Assembly (NCBI GenBank): GCA_954871525.1
Contig: OX940866.1
Coordinates: forward strand, 11,245,001 to 11,309,000
Reading direction: 5' to 3'
From: Parietaria judaica
Taxonomy: Eukaryota; Streptophyta; Magnoliopsida; Rosales; Urticaceae
Length of the DNA: 64,000 nt
Translations under genes and position numbers: made by a program
The notes under the pieces: generated by a model
What the model was told of the DNA's origin: nothing
Database searches by the model: none
Seen by the model: only the letters and a program-made list of their open reading frames with translations
In this document: in pieces, positions 24,165 through 35,687 of the stretch
Position numbering within the stretch: position 1 is the stretch's first letter
Layout: each line of letters starts with the position of its first letter

Positions 24165-24298
24165 ATAACGACAAATTAGAGGGATTAGAAAGTGAAATTT
24201 GACCCATTTTGTAGGACTTTTACTCATTTCGAAAAGTTTGGTTGCATAAAATTGAATGAATATGAATACTTATATAGATAGAGTTTCAGGGCGTTAAA

Positions 24299-24761
24299 GG
24301 GTTAATGACGGCAAAAATATCAAAAGTTTGGTCAAAGAACTCCTCGTGTATCCAAAGTTTAAAAATGGTGGTAAAAATACCCAAAGTCGTATTTGGAGAG
24401 TTGACCACTCCATTCTCGTAATGCCGTTAACTTACCCGTTAACTTTGGCCACCCGGACAAACGTGGGTTGCTGACAGAATAATTTTTGCCACGTGGACGA
24501 GCCCACATCAGCCTCGTTTACGACAAAACAACGAATTAAACCCCTAATAAATACTATTTAATACAACTAATTGAACCCCTAATGATTACACTTAACAAAA
24601 CAGTGACGTGACCAGAGTTAATGGGTAAGTTAATGGCGTTATGAGAATGGAGTGGTCAACTCCCCAAATGTGACTTTGGGTATTTTTGCCACCACTTTTA
24701 AACTTTAGGTACACGAGGGGTTCTTTGACCAAACTTTGAGTATTTTCACCGTCATTAACCC
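24299..24761. mobile_element. 463-bp MULE-type MITE, copy 2
   Basis: This has the same terminal sequence (GGGTTAATGACGGCAAAAAT) and the same interior order as the copy at 5471-5939, including the GTTGACCACTCCATTCTCGT block. The flanks GGGCGTTAAA and GAGCGTTAAT match at 8 of 10 positions, a decayed target duplication. The two copies differ at many single bases, so neither is a recent duplicate of the other. Confidence 0.88.
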
Positions 24762-26311
24762 GAGCGTTAATACAAGAGGCAAGTCTAAGAATGCAAGCCA
24801 GTTGTTGAGTAAAACCGGGAAACCGAGAGCGTTGAATAGTTAACACGAGATATATAACCCGCGCGTCGCCGCGGCTTATTTTATTTTGTTTTTTATTTTT
24901 CTTAGCAAGAAAAATATGATAGTTTGTGTTTTTTGTGTGTAGTTTTTAAGTATCTGTTGATATTTTTTGTGTTATTAGTTAATTTTTTTTATGATTAATT
25001 ACACATTTATATGTAATTAGACAAAACAGTCGTCTATGTAATAGAAGTATCTCTTCTTAAAGAAAGAGATTATTTACACCCCATAAAAAGATTTCTATAG
25101 TATCGATTTTCAAAAAGAAGTATTCCTCGTATACATATTTATATACGTATGTACATAAATAAGTGTGTACATATAGGTATATATGTAAATATGTACATAT
25201 ATATATATATATCTATATATACATACATACACTTGTATCATTCCACTGAGAAGAGATTGACATAATTTCAAAAATACTATAATTCGTTGGGCTGACTTTT
25301 GCAACTGTATAATCTAATTCAGATAAGTACTCCATTCTTATAAGTATCACATATTAATTAAATTATGGTTATAAACAATTTAGAGTGGGATTGTAAGTTC
25401 GTGGCTCACAAATTTGTGAATCTCAAACTTTTCAATATTTTCTTATTACTTTTGGAGAACTAGTAAAAAATCATACTTGAAAAAGTTAAAACGTACCTTT
25501 CAAAACATGGAATATTTTAACACGTTGGAGTGCATCTCAAAAAATACAAAATGAGATATTTTCACATATTCAGTAACACATAGTCAGTAAAAATTTAATT
25601 TGATTTTAAAATTTAGAGTAAAAATGATTGATGTTACATATCTGTTACGCTTTAATATCTAACGAAAAATCTATTGCAATTTGATATTTTTTTTTTGTTT
25701 AAATGTAATTATTTTTAAAAATATTTTTGCAATTAAATGATTCCAATTAAATGTATTTTTTCAGAATTTATAGATATTTTTCAAGTAGATTTTAATTTTT
25801 TAAATCATAATAATTCAACTATGTGTTTAATCTCTTACATTGTATATTTATATAGTACACTACAATATACAATATAGTTCTCATGTATAATATGCATCAT
25901 ATATTTGTTGTCACACATCCAAATATATATGCAGTGAAAAATATGTTTTTTTTTTGTTAGTGTGCTATTTTATCAATTTTGTAAATATTAATTTAAGTTT
26001 TGATGGAAAAAAAACCTACTTGATATTCAAAATCTTAATCCTGTCTAAAGAAGAGACACATGTATGATGTATATAATATTATTATAGTGCAAATCCTTGG
26101 GACAATTAAAAGAAGTTCTGAAATCAAATCCACGTAAGAGAGATGCAAAGGAGGAGAATTTTTTTATAAGGTGAAAAAATGGACTTTTTTCTATTATTAT
26201 AACATGCGTTATGTTGAAGAGCATTAGAGCAACATATGTCACAATTTAATTGGATAAACAAACACCGTAGAAACTACCATTTGTCAATTAGTTTGAGTAT
26301 TTAGCTATATA
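24762..26311. other. AT-rich intergenic DNA
   Basis: No gene is supported. Around 24850 the motif ACCCGCGCGTCGCCGCGG sits alone in AT-rich sequence. Bases 25130-25225 are dominated by TATA/TACA microsatellite sequence. Confidence 0.5.
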
Positions 26312-26484
26312 GTATAATGTATAATGGTACAATATTCTAAGCGTGACTATTATATAAAATTGCCATACAAAAGCATGCAAGTATTTAAGATATATAAAAT
26401 TCAATCTTTGCGAAGAAAATTTGCTAAATGATCCTCATTATAAAGAGTTGGACTATCAGCACTAAAGATTTTTGCTTGATTTAC

Positions 26485-27098
26485 TGTTAGCAACGGAGCG
26501 ACGGAAAAGAAAAAAACTCAACAATATATTAACGAAGGCAATCAAAAATAAAGGTAAACACAGATTCGAAAAAACTAAAAAGAATGTAATCTTTATTCTG
26601 ATCTGGGTAATATCGTGTGCAAGCTTCGATTCTCTTTCTCGGTCGGCGTCTTCAAGAGCGTCGGTTCTTCCAAGTTCAGCGAGCGAGCTAGCGGAATCTG
26701 CAAAGACAAGAAACACACACTACCGAGTCGCGTTGGACGCTTTCCTTGAAACAGATTCGCCTCCTCCGGTGAGCTTGAGGTTGTACAGGCGTCGGCTTCC
26801 CAGGATAAAACGGCGTTCGACGATTTCGGTGCTCTCCGACGATCGCCGACGAACTGATATTGCTCTGTAAACTCTATTACTCAATGGACTCTAATTTTTT
26901 TTTTCCAGATTATTGCTCTCAAGACTTGTGTCTTTCCTCTGAAAACGTTTTTGTTATATAAACAGAAAATATGAGATCAGATATTGATGCTCATATATCC
27001 AAACCGTTAGAAAACGTTTTTAGTATTCAAGCCATATTGAATACAAACGTTCAAAAATATCAATAGTCATTTAACTCCTAGCTGATATTTTTCTAACA
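26485..27098 (-). repeat. 3' LTR of the gag-less Copia element
   Basis: This is a 614-bp LTR with TG...CA ends. It is nearly identical to 31373-31988 apart from a TTC-containing insertion and scattered substitutions. Confidence 0.95.
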
Positions 27099-27683
27099 AT
27101 CCCCCACATAAATGACATTGATGACTCTCCCCAAACACCTAAGATTGAGTAATAGAGTTTAATGGTCGAATTTGCTTAGGATAGGTAGGTGTTACCTTTG
27201 AACCTTCCCACGTGAAATACATTATTCTTACTGGCTGATTAGTAGACACGATGTCTTTGAACTATTCAACCATCCGTGTAAGTTATAATATACTTCACAC
27301 AAATTTTCCCTCAGACATATTCAGTTCTCACTATTGTGTTCGTTCATGGTCTTGAACACCTTCTGGTTCTGCGAGAGTTTACGGAACTTGTGCCCGTTAC
27401 AGTTCCGTTGAAGCGACCCCACTTCACTCTAACATAGGTGATCTTACTTAAGAGCAACACGTATGCTCCGCTCGATTAACATTTATCGGCGTGTAAGAAT
27501 CATTAAAAGCTTCTTAGCTTATCCTGTAGCCTTATGTGTATCACTGTTTATCATCACAGGAATGGACCAGGGTGTACCCCCACAGTGATCCGTAAAGTTT
27601 TATCCAGCTCGGTTTTCCCACTGAACCTACTTCTTGGGATCTCCAGTCAATTAGGTTGGGTTTCCACTGTTAAAACCTTATTC

Positions 27684-29784
27684 TTAAATGGGCTTGAGTC
27701 CCATTCCTTTTGATGACTTCTCAACTAGCTCTCTATTTAACCCTTTGGTTAGCGGATCCGCAATATTATCATTTGACTTAACGTAGTCAATTGTGATAAT
27801 TCCAGTTGAGAGTAGTTGTCTAATGGTATTGTGTCTACGACGCATATGTCTAGACTTACCATTATACATACGACTTTTTGCTTTTCCTATTGCCGAAAAC
27901 ACTGTCGCAATGGATACATATCGGTGGCACGGGTTTTGGCCACATTGGAATATCTTCCAAAAATTGTTTTAGCCATTCGGCTTCTTCGCCGCAATTGTCT
28001 AAGGCAACAAACTCAGATTCCATCGTTGATCTGGTTATTACCGTCTGTTTAGAAGATTTCCACGAGACAGCTCCGCCTGCTAATGTGAAAACATACCCGC
28101 TAGTTGATTTTGAATCTTGTATGTCAGATATCCAACTAGCATCGCTATAGCCTTCTATAACTGATGGGTGTCTCACATAGTGTAGCCCATAATTTCTTGT
28201 AAATCTCAAGTATTTTAGCAACCTGACTATTGCTTTCCAATGATCAGTTCCAGGATTACTTGTATACCTACTAAGCTTGCTCACTGCATAAGCTATATCT
28301 GGTCTGGTACAACTCATAAGATACATGAGACTACCTATCACTCTAGAATATTCAAGTTGCCCAACAGCTTCCTCTTTATTCTTTGACAAATGAATATTTG
28401 CATCAAAAGGAGTTTTCACTTCTCCAGTTTCACCATTACCGAACTTCTCTAATATTTTATCCACGTAATGGGATTGACTTAAGATAAGTCCATCAGATGT
28501 TCTTATGATCTTAACACCTAAAATCACATCTACAAGGCCCATATCTTTCATATCAAATTTAGAGTTCAAAAGCCTCTTCGTAGTTTTGATCATATAATCG
28601 TTACTCCCAACGATTAACATATCATCGACATATAGACATAGGATTACATATCCTTTATCTGTATCTTTCACATAGATACATTTGTCACATTCATTGATCT
28701 TGAATCCATTTGTTAACATGACGTTGTCAAATTTCTCATGCCATTGTTTTGGCGCTTGTTTAAGTCCATATAAAGACTTAACCAACTTGCAAACCTTATT
28801 TTCTTTATTCAGAGCAGAAAACCCCTCAGGTTGTTCCATGTAGATTTCTTCATCTAAATCTCCGTTCAGAAAAGCAGTTCTAACATCCATCTGATGTACT
28901 TCAAGATTTCGCACAGCTGCGATTGCTAACACCATTTGTATTGATGTTATATTCGTTACAGGAGAATATGTGTCAAAATAGTCAAGACCTTCACGTTGCC
29001 TGTATCCTTTGATAACAAGTCTTGCTTTATACTTATCGATTGATCCATCAGCTTTTAATTTCCTTTTGAAGACCCACTTTGACCCTAATGGTTTACTTCC
29101 CGGAGGAAGATCTACCAGCTCCCATGTGTGGTTTTGTAGGATAGAATCAATCTCACTCTTTATGGCTTCTTTCCATAAAGGTCCCTCACTCGAACTTACA
29201 GCTTCGTTGTATGTTTGAGGTTCACTTTCTAACATGTAAGTTAAAAAATCGGGTCCAAATGACTTTTCCACCCTTGCTCGTTTACTACGTCTAGGTTCAA
29301 TCTCATCATTGTCTAGCTCTTCACTAGTTTCGGAAGTCGTTTCATCTACGTTTTTAGATGAACTTGAACCATTGCTTGACTTACAAGGAAATACATCTTC
29401 GAAGAACGATGCATTTCTTGATTCCATGATCGTGTTCTTGTGAATATCAGGGTTATCTGATTTATACACAAGGAACCGATACGCATTACTGTTATGCGCA
29501 TAATCAATAAAGATACAGTCTACAGTCCTCGGACCTATTTTCATCTTTTTGGGTGCGGGTGCCATAACTTTGGCTAAACACCCCCACATTTTGAGATATT
29601 TATGGGAAGGTCTTCTTCCTTTCCATAACTCATAAGGGGTTTTATCTTCCTTCTTTTTAGGAACTTTATTCAGAAGATAATTAGCTGACAGTACAGCTTC
29701 TCCCCACATGTTCTGCGGCAATCCATAACTTATCAACATCGCATTCATCATTTCTTTGAGAGTACGATTTTTACGTTCAGCCAC
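27684..29784 (-). pseudogene. Copia integrase C-terminus, reverse transcriptase and RNase H
   Basis: The frame opens just after a stop codon (TAG, 29794-29796) that interrupts integrase at the conserved Gln of the SPQxNG motif. It continues with VAERKNRTL and the integrase C-terminal region, then RT (from about residue 200, with [28 protein letters not shown] and catalytic YVDD at about residue 384), then RNase H ([17 protein letters not shown]). Near 27890 a +1 frameshift moves the last 65 or so codons ([17 protein letters not shown] ... DPLTKGLNRE) into another frame. RT catalytic residues are intact, but the polyprotein cannot be translated through. Confidence 0.92.
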
Positions 29785-29793
29785 TCCGTTTGA

Positions 29794-30729
29794 CTAAGGC
29801 GAGTAAGGTGGCGTTTTTTCGTGAATGATACTGTTTTTAGTACAAAACTCCTCAAACGGTGCAACATATTCACCACCACGATCACTTCTGACCATCTTAA
29901 TTTTCTTATTAAGTTGGTTTTCAACTTCTTGCTTATAGATAACAAATTTCTCTATAGCTTCGTCTTTGCTTTTTAGCAAATATACATAACAATACTTAGT
30001 ACAATCATCAATGAAAGTAATAAAGTATTTGTTTCCACCTCTTGTTTCAACAAACTTGAGATCACAAATATCGGTATGTATTAATCCAAGAGGTTCTGTA
30101 TTTCTCTCAACGTTCTTAAACGATGATCGAGTCAATTTTGCCTCTACGCAAGTTTCGCACTTGTGTTTATGATCAATTTTAAACTTTGGGATATGTTTCA
30201 TATTAATTAGTCTTCGCAAAGAACCATAATTAACGTGTCCTAGTCTCCCATGCCATAAGTTTGAAGACTCAAACATATACGTGGAAGACTTTCGTTTCTT
30301 ACCGATTATGAGATTAGGCTTCGTATTGACCTTAACATTCATTTTCCACATCCCATTTTTCACATATCCTTTTCCAATTGGAATTCCATATTTCGATAAA
30401 ATAATTTCATCGGATTCTAATATCATTTTAAATCCATGCTTACTAAGCATCGTGCCGGAAATTAAATTCATCCGGAAATCAGGGACGTACAAAACATCGT
30501 TGAGCTTTAGCTCTTTCCCCGATGTCATTTTCAGGAATACCGTTCCATGACCTTTCACTTTTGAATTAGCCAAATTTCCCATATAGAGCTTTTGCTCAAT
30601 TTCGTCCAATGCTAATTCCTTGAACATAGCTCTGTCAATGCAAACATGACACGTGGTACTGCTATCAAGCCACCACTCATTTGGATCGAAATTACCCACT
30701 TTCATTTGAGATACCACATAAGTTTCCAT
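29794..30729 (-). pseudogene. Copia protease, GAG-pre-integrase and integrase core
   Basis: From the ATG at 30729: protease with LDSSTTCHVC (about residue 22), where Copia proteases usually have D(S/T)GA, so the Gly and Ala of the active-site loop are replaced. The pre-integrase zinc region follows (HGRLGH ... CETC). The integrase core has the first Asp in HTDICD, the second in FIDDCTKY, and SDRGGEY, and then the premature TAG. The ATG begins just at the protease; nothing gag-like precedes it. A deletion of gag is the simplest reading. Confidence 0.9.
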
Positions 30730-31372
30730 TTAGAATTGAGACAAATTTCAATTCACAGTACCTCGATCAATAATCGGGTGTACTTACACAATAAATATAT
30801 AGTATAAGATTACAACTTAAATTATAAAAAAAAAAAATTAATTCCAGCCACAGAACAGAATATATATATAAATAATAACCTGCTAATATGATGTTGCAAA
30901 AAGAAATTCAAGCAGGGACTAAAAATTAAATACGGATGAACTTACACACAAATATACTCGAATTGTCTAGACAATTATGACAAAGGTAGTGTCTCAGAAA
31001 TTAAAAGTTAACACTATACTTCTCGGGCTTCTACACAAATCATAAGTAGAGTTTCTTTTTATAAATTCTAAAGAAAATAAAAAAGAAAACCGAGACAATA
31101 ATTATATAGCTATACACCTATCAACATAATAAAATAGCTTGAAAAAAAAAATGCAATACAGCTGGTAAACGATTAGACTGCTATTGAAAGTTGCGTGTAA
31201 GCGTGCTATATTTCAGACTGAAATTAATTATATTGCTCATAAAATAAGGGCAGAAATGTACCCGTTCAAACGTTAGCACACTACTCAACAGTTCTTCTTC
31301 TTCTCTGTGTTTTTCTTATTCGAACTTTTCTCTTCTTCTCTTCCAAAGGAAAAAAATATTCTGTTTCAAGAT
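30730..31372. other. Non-coding junction between Copia 5' LTR and protease
   Basis: These 643 bp occupy the place where primer site, leader and gag should be. The sequence is AT-rich with short runs and no CCHC or gag motif. The base directly after the LTR on the coding strand reads ATCTTGAAACAG, not the usual TGGTATCAGAGC-like primer site. Confidence 0.75.
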
Positions 31373-31988
31373 TGTTAGCAACGGAGCGACGGAAAAGAAA
31401 AAAACTCAACAATATATTAACGAAGGCAATCAAAAATAAAGGTAAACACAGATTCGAAAAAACTAAGAAGAATGTAATCTTTATTCTGATCTGGGTAATA
31501 TCGTGTGCAAGCTTCGATTCTCTTTCTCGGTCGGCGTCTTCAAGAGCGTCGGTTCTTCCAAGTTCAGCGAGCGAGCTAGCGGAATCTGCAAAGACAAGAA
31601 ACACACACTACCGAGTCGCGTTGGACGCTTTCCTTGAAACAGATTCGCCTCCTCCGGTGAGCTTGAGGTTGTACAGGCGTCGGCTTCCCAGGATAAAACG
31701 GCGTTCGACGATTTCGGTGCTCTCCGACGATCGCCGACGAACTGATATTGCTCTGTAAACTCTATTACTCAATGGACTCTAATTTTTTTTTTCTTCAGAT
31801 TATTGCTCTCAAGACTTGTGTCTTTCCTCTGAAAACGTTTTTGTTATATAGACAGAAAATATGAGATCAGATATTGATGCTCATAAATCCAAACCGTTAG
31901 AAAACATTTTTAGCATTCAAGCCATATTGAATACAAACGTTTAAAAATATCAATGGTCATTTAACTCCTAGCTGATATTTTTCTAACA
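31373..31988 (-). repeat. 5' LTR of the gag-less Copia element
   Basis: This is a 616-bp LTR with TG...CA ends, flanked on the outside by the TTTAC duplication. Transcription would begin here and run leftward. Confidence 0.95.
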
Positions 31989-32396
31989 TTTACAAGGAAT
32001 TATAAGATCATTCTTTGCAAAAAGTCCATTACACTAAGTTATTGCTAAATACTCAAACTAATTGACATTTATGAATGGTATAATGTATAATGGTACAATA
32101 TTCTAAGCGTGACTATTATATAAAATTGCCATACAAAAGCATGCAAGTATTTAAGATATATAAAATTCAATCTTTGCGAAGAAAATTTGCTAAATGATCC
32201 TCATTATAAAGAGTTGGACTATCAGCACTAAAGATTTTTGCTTGATTTACAAGGAATTATAAGATCATTCTTTGCAAAAAGTGCATTATTCTAAGTTATT
32301 GCTAAATACTCAAACTAATTGACATTTATGAATGATAATTGTTAAGACTATATATAAATACAAATGCAATCGAAGCTCCAAAATACTTATTATATA

Positions 32397-32831
32397 CTGG
32401 GGCGGAGCAAGGATTTCTACAAGAATTGGTGAAAAAAATTAAGTCGGAACTTTTAAAATATGATATGATATTTAAAGTATTTTTATAATTAATTTTTATA
32501 AATCGATAAAATATTTAGTGATACAATTGTACGAAGATTATTTCATAATATATAATAAAAAATAATCTTTATATAAAGAGATTAATACTAATATAGAGAT
32601 CATAAATATATATAAAAAAAAATAAGGTTGATGGGAATTGAACCTTGGTATCCAAGGAGGAGAGAGTTAAAATTGAACTTTAATATCTACTACACCACAA
32701 TATCAGTTTTGTCTATTTTGATACATTTTATGTATATTAATAAAATTGTATTATTATTTTTAATAAAAATAACGTGTTTGCATCAAGTGGGGACGGCCGT
32801 CCCCGCTCGGGCCTTCATAAATCCGCCCATG
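32397..32831. mobile_element. 435-bp hAT-type element
   Basis: Left terminus CTGGGGCGGAGCAAGG, right terminus (reverse complement) CATGGGCGGATTTATG. An 8-bp duplication, ATTATATA, lies at 32389-32396 and 32832-32839; it is AT-rich, so it is weaker evidence than at the other hAT copies. The GGCGGA core of the ends links it to the MITEs at 11774-11961 and 47260-47477. No coding capacity. Confidence 0.72.
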
Positions 32832-32994
32832 ATTATATATATAAATATATATATGTTATGTGCATTTTTCGTAACATATAAAAATTGGGCCCCCTTTGGC
32901 AAAATTCAAAGCCCATTAAGAAAAGTCAAGGCCCATCACCAAAGCCAAAGACCCGGGGCCGACGAACTAAGACATTGGCGAGGCCCGGGATCAA

Positions 32995-33125
32995 AAAGGC
33001 GACGAGGCGACGAGCCGACGAGGCAACAAGCTGACGGAGCGACGAGGCGACGAGGCAACAAGCCGACGAGGCGACAAGTCGACGAAGCGACAAGTCGACG
33101 AAGCGACGAGGCGACAAGCCCCCTC
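32995..33125 (+). repeat. Short-period GCGACGAGGCGAC array in the 5' LTR
   Basis: Units of 12-18 bases built from GACGAGGCGACAAGCC are repeated about eight times with variation; the matching array in the 3' LTR is at 44965-45090 with a different unit order. It lies upstream of the LTR promoter. Confidence 0.85.
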
Positions 33126-33342
33126 GTCATAACTTGACAAGGGCGTAACTTGTAATCATTCCACACGACGAGGAGATCCGAGATCACGAAGATCTCCGGG
33201 AAATCCTCCGGATTTCCCCGAACACAACAAACGGACTCGTGGACAACCCGAAGACATCAAAGACGAATCAAGAAGCACCGACGACCCATTTTGCAGAGGA
33301 GAAACTCGCAAGCCCCTGGAGGTGCAATATTCAGGGAATTCG

Positions 33343-35598
33343 TGTTGGGAATCACGTCTCGGATTCCGTGTCAATTATCACGAATTATACCACCGAACCG
33401 TCCGGGTAACATTTAAAAAATTATTTTAAAGCGGAAAAACTTGTTATCTGTTCAACGGTCTGGATATTGGATAATAACCATATAACAAGATCTGATAAAT
33501 ATTCTGTAATTTAATATTCATAAATCATTATTAATAATCTAGTCATTATAGGAAATAAATAGAAAGCAGTAAATGGTTGTATTTATTAACCCAATGCATA
33601 AGGCCGTACGTCTAATGACGACTTCCGGCTGCGCGTTCAGAATCGGGCAGGGCTCCGCCGGTGCTGAGGGAAACTCCCGTGATCTTCCGGGATATTCTCC
33701 TGGAATCCTCGTACCGAAGCGTGGGCTTCGCCGGCAGGACTCCGTCGCAAAATTTAAACTGATGGTTCTTTTTAAGCTTCCGGAGAACTAAGTCTCTTAA
33801 GCTGAAACAGAAAGAGAGATCAGAGAGAAAATTCGCAGACCCTGAATGAGAGGGATAGTTTGAATTTTTCTCTGGGGAGAGGTGTAAAAAATTTGTAGAA
33901 TGAGCCTCCTATTTATAGGCTCAGACTGTAACCGAATTACAGAAATTCCCTCCCTAATTTCGAATTCTATATATTTAAATATAATTAATTATCTCAATCC
34001 AATGGTCTAGATTTAATCTTATCTAAATCCAATGGATATAATTAATTAGGGATTTAATTAAATAAGAAAGATTTTGATAAAATCAAAAATCCAATCTTAT
34101 CTTCTTATCTTTATAAAATTTGAATTTATGTATATATATATATATATATAATTAATTTCGAAGTCTAATTAGCTTGATCCAACGGTTGAGATAAATCTTC
34201 AAACCGATCTAATGGATCAAATTAGTTTAGGATAAAATCAAATATTAAAAGATTTAATAAAAATAAAATTCAAATTTATCCAAAATATAATTCGAAAATA
34301 ATATAATATATATATGATTAATTAATTTCCAATCTGACGGTAAAGATTAAATCTTAGACCGAGCTAACAGATATAATTAATTAACGAAATTCGAAAAACA
34401 AAACTTGGTCATCAAGTCATTAATTTTGAATTCATCAATATCCTAATCCAACGGTTGATATTAAATCATAACCGATCCAATGGATTAAATTGATTTTAGG
34501 GTTTTTCTCAAATACCAAAACATTTGGTACTTTTGCCGCAATTATGGAAAGACCAAAGTCTATCCATTCGAATGTGAATGGATCCACATTCCAAGGCCCA
34601 ATTTGATTTCTACACTTTATATTATATAAAAATATATTATTTACATATTAATATAAATCTATTAATTATTGAATAATTATTAATAATATATTTATAATAA
34701 AAATATATTATTCCCTTTAGTGATACAGTATATATTATTCCCTTTATTACAGCAGGGTGTCCATTGATACAATCAAATTCGGGTTTTTGATCTTTCACTT
34801 GATGATCCACACACGAGCAGGCGGTTTCTACCGTTATACCCCTCATTGCATTTTCATCATTGTCTCAGTCAGTAATATTATGAGTAACCCACTTATGGTT
34901 TCGATTCATAAGTTGCGCACGGGTACCTCTCACTTCTCACCACCGACAATCAAGGGAATAATCATGACTCTGAAGAGAGCTGTGTGATGCCCATGTCTAT
35001 GACCAAGCTACCCTTACTGCTGACTATCATGCTCCCAAAATAATAGTGTTGGGAACAACGGTAATATATTGTGTTCTTTAACGGTTAAATCAAAGAACAA
35101 TCAAGCCAGCAGTTCGGACTCAAGATCACTCAGGACTTAGATCGAATATCCATTTGATCATCTATTAGTGACTCAACTCCAAGTTATCAGTGACGGTCTT
35201 ATATGATAACTTCCGGAGTTTAAGTCAGGTGCAGTCCAGTATGAAGACACTTCATACTTAATGCACTTCTAGTGAGTGTGACACACACAAAATCCAGAAT
35301 AGGATTGTCACTTAGTCACATTAATGACCTTATACGATTAATGGGCTCCCACCCAGTTAATCAGGTCACGGACATTTTAAGTTCATTTATTATGATTATT
35401 AATTCTACTTCACATTGACTCTGTTGTGATAATAATTCATAATTGCATCCTTTATGAACTAAGGATCAAACATTCTATTTTACTCTACCAGAAACTATAA
35501 TAAGATTATCATAATAAGCATCATCTTTATTCAACGACTTTTCATAATCTTTTACAAATGGATAAAAATATCTTGTTTAAGGACACACATGCCCAACA
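33343..35598 (-). mobile_element. Solo LTR (2256 bp) nested in the 5' LTR
   Basis: The insert starts TGTTGGGA and ends CCCAACA, and the surrounding LTR resumes after a 5-bp duplication, ATTCG (33338-33342 and 35599-35603). The uninterrupted 3' LTR at 44823-46479 confirms the empty-site sequence. No internal coding region, primer site or second LTR is found, so this is a solo LTR left by unequal recombination. A minus-strand CTATAAATAGGAGGC (about 33913) indicates minus orientation. Inside (33980-34500) are three or four diverged units with ATCCAA(C/T)GG(T/A)T..ATTAAATCTTA..ACCGAT(C)TAATGGAT words. Confidence 0.9.
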
Positions 35599-35676
35599 AT
35601 TCGCAGACCCCTGGAGGTGCAATTTCCAGGGAATTCGCAGGCCCCTAGAAGATGCAATTTCAGGGAGTTGGTTTTC

Positions 35677-35687
35677 CTATAAATAGG
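35677..35687 (+). promoter_or_regulatory. LTR core promoter (TATA box), 5' LTR
   Basis: CTATAAATAGG, followed by GAGCC and a C-rich leader. The same sequence is in the 3' LTR (45384-45394). Transcription of the element should start about 30 bases downstream. The nested solo LTR lies just upstream and would displace the upstream part of the promoter by 2.26 kb. Confidence 0.75.

Larger units (their letters stand above)
26485..31988 (-). mobile_element. Ty1/Copia LTR retrotransposon, young but gag-deleted
   Basis: Two direct LTRs (26485-27098 and 31373-31988) begin TGTTAG and end CTAACA, and the 5-bp duplication TTTAC flanks the element (26480-26484 and 31989-31993). The coding strand is minus, so the right LTR is the 5' one. 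The polypurine tract GTGGGGGAT lies directly next to the 3' (left) LTR. By eye the LTRs differ at about seven positions plus one small indel in 614 bp, indicating recent insertion. No gag or CCHC knuckle is seen, and the 640 bp next to the 5' LTR is AT-rich with no initiator-Met primer site. The element therefore depends on another element's products. Confidence 0.95.
26312..32334. repeat. 257-bp tandem duplication interrupted by a Copia element
   Basis: A 257-bp unit is present twice in direct orientation. Unit 2 is intact at 32078-32334. Unit 1 is split by the Copia insertion into 26312-26484 and 31994-32077. The units differ at only about three positions by eye, so the duplication is recent, but older than the Copia insertion. 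Confidence 0.85.

Noticed and set aside
24840..24870. ACCCGCGCGTCGCCGCGG as a possible Helitron 3' hairpin
   Set aside because: Similar GC-rich hairpins occur near Helitron ends, but the stem is imperfect, no CTRR end follows and no 5' TC partner is apparent.
32628..33137. 169-codon plus-strand frame across the hAT element and the 5' LTR
   Set aside because: It crosses the boundary of two unrelated mobile elements and owes its length to the GACGAGGCGAC array.
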